DNA of 64,000 nucleotides from Rutidosis leptorrhynchoides. Lineage: Eukaryota > Streptophyta > Magnoliopsida > Asterales > Asteraceae. Location of the stretch: positions 139,121,501 through 139,185,500 of the forward strand of contig NC_092343.1 in assembly GCF_046630445.1 (NCBI RefSeq), given 5' to 3'. Within the stretch, counting starts at the first letter, position 1, and each line of letters begins with the position of its first letter. Below the pieces are notes generated by a model that made no database searches, was not told the origin of the DNA, and worked only from the letters and a program-made list of their open reading frames with translations. The translations under genes were made by a program, and so were the position numbers. Positions 19,796 through 31,580 of this stretch are shown piece by piece.

Positions 19796-20332
19796 ATGAC
19801 TTCATCCAATCATATAAGCATCTCTAGTGATTCAGATTTCATTTACTTATCAAGTGATTCGGAGGCTGAGTCAAAGCGTACGACTTATGAACCAACAGAA
19901 AAGTTAACTTTTGGTGCTACCATTAAAGTGGAAAATTGTTGGGAAAATTGGGAAGATTCACAATTGCCAATAGAGGTTCCAGAAGAGGATCCAGAAGAAG
20001 ATCCCGAAGAGGAACCCGAAGAAGAGGATCCTGAAGAAGTTATGGAAATTACCGAATCACAACGTGATTTGGGAAAATCTTTGGCTGTTATACCCGATCC
20101 CAAACCCGATGAACCTATTATGACCCAAAATGTTTGTGATCATCCACCTGAACCACCTAAGAGACCAGTTTATAAAATGACCGCTCATATAACGACTGTT
20201 GGTTTTGCCCCCAAACAATTAGCCGAAAGAACTAATTGGGAGGAATTGGAAAAAGAACTATCCAAACGAAAATCCAAACGTTTGGTCGAGAAAGAAATAA
20301 CGTCAACATCTAAGAAATCTCGCCGTTCTTGA
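19796..20332 (+). CDS. Acidic pre-gag ORF of element A
   Basis: A 178-codon frame lies between the LTR and gag, on the same strand. The N-terminus is Ser/Asp-rich, then a run of acidic repeats (VPEEDPEEDPEEEPEEEDPE, about residues 62-81), then a basic tail ending in KKSRRS. No enzymatic domain is recognisable. The reason to take it seriously is its counterparts in elements B and C: same position, the same upstream GTGATAGATG context, the same acidic repeat block, and C-terminal similarity (a TA-[HR]-I segment, then a P-x-x-L-A-x-R-T segment). The function is unknown; a nucleic-acid-interacting or chromatin-binding accessory protein is only a guess. Confidence 0.6.
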   Translation: MTSSNHISISSDSDFIYLSSDSEAESKRTTYEPTEKLTFGATIKVENCWENWEDSQLPIEVPEEDPEEDPEEEPEEEDPEEVMEITESQRDLGKSLAVIPDPKPDEPIMTQNVCDHPPEPPKRPVYKMTAHITTVGFAPKQLAERTNWEELEKELSKRKSKRLVEKEITSTSKKSRRS

Positions 20333-20702
20333 ACCATCGGCAGCTATCCTGTATTCCATGCATTTTATAATATGCATTATATTGTGTGTTTAAGTTTGTA
20401 AGAAAATCCGCAATGTAATTTTCCTTATGATTGTATAATAATAAGAATAAGCATGGAAGGTTTATTATTATTATTACAACTTATTATTACGTAGTAACGT
20501 AATAATTTACCATAGTTTTTCATATTAGAATTTTAGTAGTTAATTTGTGTGTTACCTGCTAAGTATGAACATTATTATAGTTATAAAAAGCTAATATGAA
20601 GAAAAAGATTTTATAATAATAAGTTCATATTAAGCTACAAGATACTTTTTGGCTACTTCTAAAATTCTATATGATTAACTCAATCGGTTATTTTTGAAGG
20701 AA
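20333..20702 (+). other. Spacer between acidic ORF and gag in element A
   Basis: AT-rich, non-coding. The part from about 20500 on is homologous to B 31370-31580 and C 59510-59719 (shared TATGAAGAAAAAG and AGTTCATATT phrases). The F-box block of B and C is absent here. Confidence 0.7.
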
Positions 20703-21650
20703 ATGGCTCCTCCAGCTACTAGACAACAACAATTGAACACAGAAGAACTTCAAGCTTTCGCTGCAAATATGGCTGCAGTGGTGAATGCAATGAACAACAA
20801 TAACCAATCAGGTTCCAGCAGTGGAGGAAACAATGGCAACCGGGTAGGATGTTCCTACAAAGCTTTTATGGCCTGCAAACCCAATGAGTTTGAAGGAACT
20901 GAAGGACCCGTTGGACTAAAGCGGTGGACAGAGAAGGTTGAAGCCGTGTTTGCAATCAGCAACTGCGCAGAAGAGGATAAAGTTAAATATGCCACACATA
21001 CTTTTAGGGGTACTGCTTTGACATGGTGGAATACCTACATGGATTACGTAGGACAGAATACCGCCTACGCACTTCCATGGTCCGCTTTCAAGCACATGAT
21101 GACGGAAGAGTACCGTCCCAGAACCGAAATCAACAAGCTCAAGACAGAGCTTAAAGCACTGACAACCCAAGGGTTAGATGTCACTACCTACGAGCGACGT
21201 TTCAATGAACTGGCTTTAATGTGTCCTGGAGTATTTGAGGATGAAGAAGCAAAAATTGAAGCATTCATAAAAGGGTTGCCGGAACGAATCCAAGAGCATG
21301 TAGGTGCTAACGATCCTGCAACAATGCAGAAAGCGGGCCGTATAGCCCACAAATTGATAGGCCAAATTACAGGAAGGATAAAGAAAGAAGCAGCCGAGGA
21401 GGCCATAATGAAACAGGGAAAAAGAAAGTGGGAGGAAAGCAGTGATCAGGGTCACCAATACAACAACAACAATCAAAACAACAACAATCAAAACAACAAC
21501 TACAACAACAATCGCAACCACCCCAACAACAACAATAATCGCAACAACAACCACAACAATAACCGCAACAACCATCCCAATAATAATAACAACAACAACA
21601 ATCCCAATCACAACAATAACAACAACAAATGACTCAACAACAATAACCCT

Positions 21651-21682
<32 letters not shown>

Positions 21683-24600
21683 CGACAACAAAAGGCAAAG
21701 AACTATATGCCCCATGTGTGATACGTTTCATCCGAAATGGTTTTGTAGAGAATTATGTACCAAGTGTAATAGGAATGGCCATATTGCGGCAAAGTGTGAA
21801 GTCTACGGACCAAATAGAAACAAAGGAGTAAATAATGCCGGAACAAATAATAACGGCGTTGTTTGCTATGGATGTGGAAAACCGGGCCATACCATAAACC
21901 AGTGCAGGAATGGAAATAGGCAAGGCCGTGGGAGAGCCTTCAACATTAATGGGGAGAAAGCACAGGAAGACCCGGAGCTTATTACGGGTACGTTTCTTAT
22001 CAACAATACACCTGCTTATGTTTTATTTGATTCGGGTGCTGATAGAAGTTATATGAGTAGAGAATTTTGTGCCAAATTAAATTGCCCGTTAACGCCTTTG
22101 GATAAAAAGTGTATAGTTGAAGTAGCAAACGGTAAACTAATTAAGGTTGATAAAATTTGCCGAAATCGAAAAATTAGTTTAGTTAGCGAAACGTTTGCAA
22201 TTGATTTGATACCGATGGAATTGGGAAGCTTCGACGTAATTATTGGAATGGACTGGATGTCCAAGGTGAAAGCCGGAGTTGTTTGTCATGAGAAGGCGAT
22301 TCGCATTCCGAGAGAAAACGGGTTACCCTTAATGGTGTACGGAGAAAAGGGTAATGCCAAATTAAATCTTATTAGTAGTTTGAAGGCGCGCAAACTAATA
22401 AGAAAAGGTTGCTATGCCATACTAGCACACGCCGAGAAGATTGAAAAATAAGAAAAGAAAATCGATGACGTTCCTGTTGCAAGAGAATTTCCTGAGGTGT
22501 TTCCGGACGAATTACCGGGACTACCTCCACACCGATCCGTTGAATTTCAAATAGATCTTGTACCAGGAGCCATACCAATAGCTCGTGCTCCATATAGACT
22601 TGCGCCCACCGAAATGAAAGAATTACAAAGTCAGCTACAAGAATTATTAGAACGTGGTTTTATCCGACCGAGTACGTCACCATGGGGAGCTCCAATTTTG
22701 TTCGTTAAAAAGAAAGATGGGTCTTTTCGCATGTGTATCGATTACCGTGAGCTGAACAAAGTAACCATCAAAAACCGATACCCTTTACCCCGAATCGACG
22801 ACCTATTTGATCAACTCCAAGGTTCGAGCGTATACTCCAAAATCGACTTAAGGTCAGGTTATCATCAACTAAGGGTTAAAGAAGCCGATATACCAAAAAC
22901 AGCCTTCAGAACTCGTTATAGCCATTACGAATTCATGGTTATGCCATTCAGTCTAACCAATGCACCCGCAGTTTTCATGGACCTCATGCACCGAGTATGT
23001 AGTCCATATTTAGATAAGTTTTTTATTGTCTTTATTGATGACATCCTTATTTATTCGAAGAATAACCAAGAACACGAACAACACTTGAGACTTGTGTTAG
23101 AGTTGTTAAGAAAAGAGCAACTTTATGCTAAGTTCTCTAAATGTGCTTTTTGGTTAACTGAAGTACAATTTCTTGGTCATGTAGTCAGTAGTAATGGAAT
23201 CAAAGTTGATCCCTCCAAGATCGAATCCATCAAAAATTGGGAAATTCCGAAAACTCCAACGCAAATACGTCAATTTTTGGGTTTAGCTGGTTATTATAGG
23301 AGATTTATTCAAGATTTCTCCCGAATAGCCAAACCTTTAACTGCCTTGACACTTAAGGGGAAGAAGTATGAATGGACTTTTGAACAAGAGGGTGCCTTCC
23401 AATTGTTGAAAAAGAAGTTGACTACGGCACCTATTTTATCATTACCTGACGGAATGGAAGATTTCGTTATCTACTGCGACGCATCAAGAATGGGTTTTGG
23501 ATGTGTTCTCATGCAACGGAAGAAGGTGATTGCATATGCTTCTCGACAACTCAAAATTCATGAACAAAACTACACCACACACAATCTGGAATTGGGCGCC
23601 GTTGTTTTTGCATTAAAGATGTGGAGGCATTATCTATATGGGGTCAAGTTTATCGTATACACCGACCACAAGAGTCTCCAACATATTTTAAATCAAAAGC
23701 AACTAAACATGAGGCAGCGTAGATGGGTTGAGCTGCTAAATGATTATGATTGTGAAATCCGTTACCACCTGGGGAAAGAAAATGTGGTAGCCGATGCCTT
23801 GAGTCGAAAGGAAAGAGAACCTATTCGAGTAAAAGCTATGAACATGATTATTCATACTAATCTTACTACTCGAATAAAATAGGCACAACATGAGGTTTTG
23901 AAGGAAGGAATTTTTGGAAGGGAAATACCCAAAGGATTAGAAAAACAGCTTAATATTCGAAAAGATGGAACCAGGTATTTAGCTGAAAGAATTTGGGTAC
24001 CAAAGAATGAGGATTTGAGGAAAGTGGTACTAGATGAAGCACATAAAACCAGATATTCAATACATCCCGAAGAGGGGAAAATGTACCAAGACCTCAAGAG
24101 AAACTTTTGGTGGCCAGGAATGAAGGCCGATATAGCCACATATGTAGGAGCATGTTTGACTTGTTCTAAAGTTAAAGCTGAGCATCAGAAACCATCGGGT
24201 CTACTCCAACAACCTGAAATCCCAGAATGGAAATGGGAAAATATTATCATGGATTTCATTGCTAAGTTACCGAGAACCGCAGGTGGTTATGATATGATTT
24301 GGGTAATAGTCGATCGTCTTACTAAGTCAGCACACTTTCTGCCAATAAAAGAAGAGGATGGTATAGAGAAATTAGCACGATTATACCTAAAAGAAGTTGT
24401 TTCTAGACATGGTATACCAATCTCTATTATCTCTGATCGTGATAGCAGATTTACTTCCAGATTCTGGCAGGCATTACACGAAGCATTGGGAACTCGTCTA
24501 GATTTAAGTACTGCCTATCATCCACAAACTGATGGACAGAGTGAAAGGACGATTCAGACACTCGAAGACATGCTACGAGCATGTGTTATTGATTTTGGAA

Positions 24601-25301
24601 GCAGTTGGGATCGACATCTACCGTTAGCTGAGTTTTCCTACAACAACAGCTACCATTCTAGTATTGAGGCGGCACCATTTGAGGCACTTTATGGGAGGAA
24701 GTGCAGGTCTCTGATTTGTTGGAGTGATGTGGGGGAAAAACAGATTACAGGTCCAGAAATTATCCAGGAAACTACCGACAAGGTCATTCAGATTCAGCAA
24801 CGATTGAAAACAGCCCGTAGTCGGCAAAAGAGCTACGCGGATGTTAGAAGGAAACCTTTAGAGTTTGAGGAGGGTGATATGGTTATGCTTAAGGTATCAC
24901 CTTGGAAAGGGGTTATTCGTTTTGGAAAGCGAGGGAAATTGAGCCCAAGATACATTGGGCCATTCAAGATTGAAAAACGTATTGGGCCAGTGGCCTATCG
25001 ACTTGAGCTACCTCCACAATTAGAAAAGATTCATAGCACCTTTCATGTTTCAAACCTAAAAAAATGCCTAGCTACTGAAGATCTCATTATTCCTTTAGAC
25101 GAGATTAAAATTGACGAGAAACTAAATTTCGTCGAAGAACCCATCGAAATTATGGATCGTGAGGTCAAACGACTCAAACAAAGTAAGATACCAATCGTTA
25201 AGGTTCGGTGGAATGCTCGTAGAGGACCTGAATTCACTTGGGAACGAGAAGACTAAATGAAGCAGAAGTATCCACATCTGTTTACCGATATCGCACGTTA
25301 A
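20703..25301 (+). pseudogene. gag-pol of element A, four nonsense codons
   Basis: One continuous frame from the ATG at 20703, broken only by stop codons: TGA 21630-21632 (in the Asn-rich tract), TAA 22449-22451, TAG 23880-23882 and TAA 25254-25256; the natural stop is at 25299-25301. Domains in order: gag with [13 protein letters not shown]; a long Asn-rich linker; two CCHC knuckles (CTKCNRNGHIAAKC and CYGCGKPGHTINQC); protease DSGAD (about residue 443); reverse transcriptase with FIDDILIYS (about 779); RNase H ([15 protein letters not shown]); integrase with HHCC zinc region and ISDRDSRF / [11 protein letters not shown]; and a chromodomain-like tail ([19 protein letters not shown]). No frameshifts were found. 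This layout and tail are those of chromodomain Ty3/gypsy elements (Tekay/Del-like). The Asn-rich linker generates long false frames in other phases. Confidence 0.92.
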
Positions 25302-25352
25302 CTAGGTACTATTCCAAATTTCAGGACGAAATTTAATTTAACGGGTGTATAA

Positions 25353-25550
25353 TGTAACGACCCGGATTTTTTCGCTAATATATATAAGATTAATATTTAC
25401 ATAATTAAATGTTTCCAACATGTTAAGCAATCAAACTCATTAAGACTTGGTTATTTGGAATGAATTTTATACAAACGTTTGGACATCCAGTCTATCTGAC
25501 GATTCACGAACGTCATATATCGTAATAATTAATTAAAGGAATATATATTT

Positions 25551-25600
<50 letters not shown>

Positions 25601-25733
25601 GATTTTATTAAATGATATTTAAGTATTCCATTAAGTATAATAACAATGAGTTATATATATAAGATGAGACTACTAACTTAAAGACTTCGAAACAATATAC
25701 ATATATGTAACGATTATCGTTGTAATAGTATTT

Positions 25734-25827
<94 letters not shown>

Positions 25828-26338
25828 ATTAGATATGATAATACACCATGTTAACATAACAATTTAACATCTCATTTAAGTGTAATAACAATGGGTCAAT
25901 TATATTTAACAAGATCGTTAACCTAAAGGTTTTGAAACAACACTTACATGTAACGACTAACGATGACTTAACGACTCAGTTAAATATATATACATGTAAT
26001 GTATTATGATGTATTTATACACTTTTGAAAGACTTCAAGACACATGTCAAAGTACTTCTAGTTAACAAAAATGCTTACAATTACATTCTCATTCATTTTC
26101 ATCAAAAATTCTACTCGTACATGTATGGTATTGTACTCGTATAATACGCAGCTTCTAGATGTATTTACTACTCATCTATACTAATAAAAATCTGCTCCTT
26201 AGCAGCCTTAAATGATTAAGTATCATGTGGGAACCATCATTTGTCAACTTGCATGAATTATTGAGCAAGAAAACAAACTTAAGTATCTTTTTTTCTTTAT
26301 AAAATGTAAAAAACGTATTCATGAATGCACACCATTTC
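25353..26338 (+). repeat. 3' LTR of element A, first part
   Basis: Begins TGTAACGACCCGG and matches the start of the 5' LTR of A. It includes two (TA)n arrays (about 25555-25597 and 25737-25823) and AACGATTATCGTT at 25709-25721. It stops at the insertion site of element B; the last five bases, ATTTC (26334-26338), are B's target duplication. Confidence 0.93.
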
Positions 26339-26587
26339 TGTAGTGACCCGAACTTTTCCATGTTTATATATATTAATTGAGATTGATATTTACATGATTA
26401 AATGTTTCCAACATGTTAAGCAATCAAACTTGTTAAGACTTGATTAATTGAAATATGTTTCATATAGATAATTGACCACCCAAGTTGACCGGTGATTCAC
26501 GAACGTTAAAACTTGTAAAAACTATATGATGACATATATATGGATATATATATAGTTAACATGATACTATGATAAGTAAACATATCA

Positions 26588-26868
26588 TTAAGTATATTAA
26601 CAATGAACTACATATGTAAAAACAAGACTACTAACTTAATGATTTTTAAACGAGACATATATGTAACGATTATCGTTGTAAAGACATTTAATGTATATAT
26701 ATCATATTAAGAGATATTCATACATGATAATATCATAATAATATAATAATTTAAAATATCATTTGATATTATAAACATTGGGTTAACAACATTTAACAAG
26801 ATCGTTAACCTAAAGGTTTCAAAACAACACTTACATGTAACGACTAACGATAACTTAACGACTCAGTT
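26588..26868 (+). repeat. U3 sub-repeats of the B LTR
   Basis: Two diverged units of about 100 bp, each running from TTAACAATG / AAACATTGG through a TAACYTAA-G-TT segment to ACATGTAACGA / ATATGTAACGA. The first has the quasi-palindrome AACGATTATCGTT (26665-26677), the second AACGACTAACGAT. Their location upstream of the candidate TATA box suits an enhancer role, which is inference. Confidence 0.6.
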
Positions 26869-27219
26869 AAAATGTATATACATGTAGTGTTTTAATATGT
26901 ATTTATACACTTTTGAAAGACTTCAATACACTTATCAAAATACTTCTACTTAACAAAAATGCTTACAATTACATACTCGTTCAGTTTCATCAACAATTCT
27001 ACTCGTATGCACCCGTATTCGTACTCGTACAATACACAGCTTTTAGATGTATGTACTATTGGTATATACACTCCAATGATCAGATCTTAGCAGCCCATGT
27101 GAGTCACCTAACATATGTGGGAACCATCAATTGGCAACTAGCATGAAATATCTCATAAAATTACAAAAATATGAGTAATCATTCATGACTTATTTACATG
27201 AAAACAAAATTACATATCC

Positions 27220-27230
27220 TTTATATCTAA
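27220..27230 (+). promoter_or_regulatory. Candidate core promoter (TATA) in LTR of B
   Basis: TTTATATCTAA followed by a leader-like, pyrimidine-rich stretch. The same sequence recurs in the 3' LTR of B and the LTR of C. A start site about 30 bp downstream is plausible but not shown. Confidence 0.35.
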
Positions 27231-29592
27231 TCCATACACCAAAGACCAAAAACACCTACAAACACTTTAATTCTTCAATTTTCTTCATCTAATTGATCTC
27301 TCTCAAGTTCTATCTTCAAGTTCTAAGTGTTCTTCATATATTCTACAAGTTCTAGTTACATAAAATCAAGAATACTTTCAAGTTTGCTAGCTCACTTCCA
27401 ATCTTGTAAGGTGATCATCCAACCTCAATAAATCTTTGTTTCTTACAGTAGGTTATCATTCTAATATAAGGTAATAATCATATTCAAACTTTGGTTCAAT
27501 TTCTATAACTATAACTATCTTATTTCAAGTGATGATCTTACTTGAACTTGTTTTCGTGTCATGATTCTGCTTCAAGAACTTCGAGCCATCCAAGGATCCG
27601 TTGAAGCTAGATCCATTTTTCTATTTTCCAGTAGGTTTATCCAAGGAACTTAAGGTAGTAATGATGTTCATAACATCATTCGATTCATACATATAAAGCT
27701 ATCTTATTCGAAGGTTTAAACTTGTAATCACTAGAACATAGTTTAGTTAATTCTAAACTTGTTCGCAAACAAAAGTTAATCCTTCTAACTTGACTTTTAA
27801 AATCAACTAAACACATGTTCTATATCTATATGATATGCTAACTTAATGATTTAAAACCTGGAAACACGAAAAACACCGTAAAACCGGATTTACGCCATCG
27901 TAGTAACACCGCGGGCTGTTTTGGGTTAGTTAATTAAAAACTATGATAAACTTTGATTTAAAAGTTGTTATTCTGAAAAAATGATTTTTATTATGAACAT
28001 GAAACTATATCCAAAAATTATGGTTAAACTCAAAGTGGAAGTATGTTTTCTAAAATGGTCATCTAGACGTCGTTCTTTCGACTGAAATGACTACCTTTAC
28101 AAAAACGACTTGTAACTTATTTTTCCGACTATAAATCTATACTTTTTCTGTTTAGATTCATAAAATAGAGTTCAATATGAAACCATAGCAATTTGATTCA
28201 CTCAAAACGGATTTAAAATGAAGAAGTAATGGGTAAAACAAGATTGGATAATTTTTCTCATTTTAGCTACGTGAAAATTGGTAACAAATCTATTCCAACC
28301 ATAACTTAATCAACTTGTATTGTATATTATGTAATCTTGAGATACCATAGACATGTATACAATGTTTCGACCTATCATGTCGACACATCTATATATATTT
28401 CGGAACAACCATAGACACTCTATATGTGAATGTTGGAGTTAGCTATACAGGGTTGAGGTTGATTTCAAAATATATATAGTTTGAGTTGTGATCAATACTG
28501 GGATACGTATACACTGGGTCGTGGATTGATTCAAGATAATATTTATCGATTTATTTCTGTACATCTAACTGTGGACAACTAGTTGTAGGTTACTAACGAG
28601 GACAGCTGACTTAATAAACTTAAAACATCAAAATATATTAAAAGTGTTGTAAATATATTTTGAACATACTTTGATATATATGTATATATTGTTATAGGTT
28701 TGTGAATCAACCAGTGGCCAAGTCTTACTTCCCGACGAAGTAAAAATATGTGAAAGTGAGTTATAGTCCCACTTTTAAAATCTAATATTATTGGGATGAG
28801 AATACATGCAGGTTTTATAAATGATTTACAAAATAGACACAAGTACTTGAAACTACATTCTATGGTTGAATTATCGAAATCGAATATGCCCCTTTTTATT
28901 AAGTCTGGTAATTTAAGAATTAGGGAACAGGCACCCTAATTGACGCGAATCCTAAAGATAGATCTATTAGGCCTAACAAACCCCATCCAAAGTACTGGAT
29001 GCTTTAGTACTTCGAAATTTATATCATATCCGAAGGGTGTCCCGGAATAATGGGGATATTCTTATATATGCATCTTGTTAATGTCGGTTACCAGGTGTTC
29101 ACCATATGAATGATTTTTATCACTATGTATGGGATGTGTATTGAAATATGAAATATTGTGGTCTATTATTATGATTTGATATATATATATAGGTTAAACC
29201 TATAACTTACCAACATTTTTGTTGACGTTTTAAGCATGTTTATTCTCAGGTGATTATTGAGCTTCCGCTGTCGCATACTTAAATAAGGACGAGATTTGGA
29301 GTCCATGCTTGTATGATATTGTGTAAAAACTGCATTCAAGAAACTTATTTTGTTGTAACATATTTGTATTGTAAACCATTATGTAATGGTCGTGTGTAAA
29401 CAAGATATTTTAGATTATCATTATTTGATAATCTACGTAAAGCTTTTTAAACCTTTATTGATGAAATAAAGGTTATGGTTTGTTTTAAAATGAATGCAGT
29501 CTTTGAAAAACGTCTCATATAGAGATCAAAACCTCGCAACGAAATCAATTAATATGGAACGTTTTTAATCAATAAGAACGGGACATTTCAGT

Positions 29593-29604
29593 TGGTATCC
29601 GAGC
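29593..29604 (+). promoter_or_regulatory. Primer binding site of element B
   Basis: TGGTATCCGAGC two bases after the LTR. It differs from the canonical initiator tRNA-Met PBS by one base (A to C at position 8); element C has the identical change. Confidence 0.75.
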
Positions 29605-29799
29605 GTTGGTCTTAGAGAACCAAAATTTTGCATTAGTGTGTCTTATCGAGTTTGTTAGGATACATTAGTGAGTCTGGACTTCGACCGTGTTTACTTGAAA
29701 AATGATTGCTTAACAAATTTTGTTGGAAACTATATATTTTTAACATGTGAATATTATGTGATATATTAATCTCTTAACGCGTTTGATATTATGTGATAG

Positions 29800-30415
29800 A
29801 TGTCTACCTCTAGAACAAGTCCCATTGACTCACCTAATAATAATGAAGAGTCAAATGTAAATTGGAATGATTCGTGGACTGATTCACAAGTTCCCGAAGA
29901 GGAACCGGAAGAAGAGTCGGAACCGGAAGAAGAATCGGAACCGGAAGAAGAATCGGAACCGGATGAAGAAATAGAACCGGTGGGGGAAATAATAAAACGG
30001 TTAAGTAAAAGAAAATCCTCAACCAACCGACCAAGGTTAATTATGGTCAATGGTGTTTCCGCCAAGGAAGCAAAATATTGGGAGGATTACCAATTCTCTG
30101 ATGAATCGGATTCCGACTAGAATTCCGATGATGTTATAGAAATTACCCCAACTGAATTTAAAAAGGCAAAAGAAAATAATAAGGGAAAGGGCATAAAAAT
30201 AGAGAAATCTAATTCCAACCCCGATGAACTTTATATGTATCATCAACCCCCGAAGTCCTTAAGTTGTAACAATGACCCGGGAACCTCTAAACCACCAGGT
30301 TTTTCTAAAACCAATGTGGAAAAAGACGGCTCGTATTAGGGGAACATCATATATCCCTAGAAACTTGGCAAAACGAACCAAAACCGAAGAAGAAGAAACA
30401 AACGAGTCGGAATAA
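29800..30415 (+). pseudogene. Acidic pre-gag ORF of element B (nonsense codon)
   Basis: Homologue of the acidic frame of C (172 codons open). Here a TAG at 30118-30120 ends it after 106 residues; C has GAG at that codon. The visible part has Ser/Asn-rich beginnings and four EESEPE-type acidic repeats. Homologous sequence continues past the stop but shifts frame near 30310, and the conserved C-terminal segment ends at the TAA 30413-30415. Confidence 0.7.
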
Positions 30416-30519
30416 GATAGTTGTATTCGTGTGGTGTAATATATGTAATATAGTGTGCTTATGCTTTATGATATATGTAAAAATTGCTTGTATTAATAAG
30501 TATTTTTTTTTTTATGAAT

Positions 30520-30541
30520 CTAACTCTTGTCTATTTTACAG
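30520..30541 (+). promoter_or_regulatory. Candidate splice acceptor before the F-box ORF (B)
   Basis: A CTAAC branch-like site and a pyrimidine-rich stretch end in TTTTACAG at 30541, 14 bp before the F-box ATG. The same arrangement is kept in C (AG at 58679-58680). It fits a spliced subgenomic transcript from the LTR promoter. Confidence 0.5.
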
Positions 30542-30555
30542 TATAAAAACACAAA

Positions 30556-31239
30556 ATGGATAGACAACCCAATATTTTAAGAGACCTACCCGGAGACATG
30601 ATTGATGAAATCTTGTCTAGAGTCGGTCAGAATTCTTCGGCACAACTATTTAAGGCGAGATCAGTTTGTAAGACATTCGAAGAACGTTCCAAGAATGCCT
30701 TGGTTTATAAAAGGCTTTCGTTCGAAAGATGGGGGATATCACATTGGGAAATCCATAAGTTACGATGTGTTTACTTTGACGCATATATTGCGGGGAACCT
30801 AAATGCTATTTTACACAATGGGTTAAGAAATTATTTTGACTCAATATATCCGAATATTGGACTTCGTGATTTAGAAAAAGCGGCTAACATGCAACATAAA
30901 GAAGCATGTTATGCTTACGGATTAGTAATGTTCGCTTCTCACCAAAGTGAGAACAAGAACATCGGGCTACAACTATTAAACAAAACGTTCCCACAAGTGA
31001 CGGAGTCGGTAATTGGGGTAAGAAATGAGGTTTTTAGATTGTTACGGGACTGTTGGACATTACGTAACCCTCGTCCCTTTGACGACGTTACAACACGCTG
31101 TCTTATCAATGGCCATAACGGTTATGTTCCACAAGACCAAGGATGAGAAGTAATCCTAGTAAAACCAGAATGCATGACTTGTTTCTGGACGTATGAATTA
31201 CGTGTCTTTATTGCCTTTGCTGAACGACTTGTGTACTAG
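30556..31239 (+). pseudogene. Retrotransposon-borne F-box gene, copy in element B
   Basis: Sense-strand gene between the acidic ORF and gag. It is open for 196 residues, then stops at a TGA (31144-31146) where copy C has TGG; homology continues to the common stop at 31237-31239. Residues about 8-42 form an F-box (LPGDMIDEILSRVG, then LFKARSVCKTFEERS), the part that binds SKP1 in SCF ubiquitin ligases. The middle (about 80-145) has LEKAANMQHKEACYAYGLVM, a Sel1-like repeat pattern. This F-box plus Sel1-like layout is that of plant F-box proteins of the At1g67623/At2g35280 kind (from memory). No intron interrupts the copy. It looks captured from the host. B lost the last 31 residues, including CMTCFW. 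Confidence 0.85.
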
Positions 31240-31580
31240 CTAGAATTATCTTCACAACCATCTTGTATCAAATTTATTGTGTGCTATATTTCATGCTATA
31301 TGTAAAATAAGCGGTATTGTAAGTTTGTAAAATATTGTGTAAAAGTTTGAACGCGAAATATTATTATAATCAGTTTTTCATATAGAATTGTAGTAGTTGA
31401 ATTGTATATTAGCTACTAAGTATGAACTTAACGGGTAGGTACTACCAGAATTTAAACTTATAAAACGCTAATATGAAGAAAAAGCTTTTATAAATGAGTT
31501 CATATTATGCTACGAAATACTATTAACTACTCTTAATATTCTGTATGATTAACTTGTTCCATTTGACTTTTTTGAAGGAA

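Larger units (their letters stand above)
26339..29590 (+). repeat. 5' LTR of element B
   Basis: 3,252 bp, TGTAGTGACCCGAAC...GGGACATTTCA. Its TA run near the 3' end is only about 14 bp (about 29178-29191). A short frame near 26913-27146 recurs in several LTRs of this family but resembles no protein and is taken as non-coding. Confidence 0.95.

Noticed and set aside
21442..21700. CRISPR-like regular repeats in the Asn-rich tract
   Set aside because: These are in-frame Asn codons in a eukaryotic element; there are no spacers or palindromic repeat units.
21216..21831. Poly-Val and poly-Thr frames opposite or offset to gag (also 32226-32697 and 60365-60833)
   Set aside because: Shadows of the CAACAA-type codons encoding the Asn-rich gag linker.
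26913..27146. Recurrent 70-80-codon frame in LTRs (also 36771-36992, 55072-55305), and minus-strand LTR frames near 28579-28842, 38431-38838, 56778-56984
   Set aside because: They recur only because the LTRs are copies. The frame is lost in other LTR copies and resembles no protein.
29766..30065. Ser/Gly-rich minus-strand frame opposite the acidic ORF (also 57909-58208, 19885-20103)
   Set aside because: Complement of the GAAGAGGAACC-type repeats. The sense frame is conserved between A and B/C at the protein level, the antisense one only follows from it.
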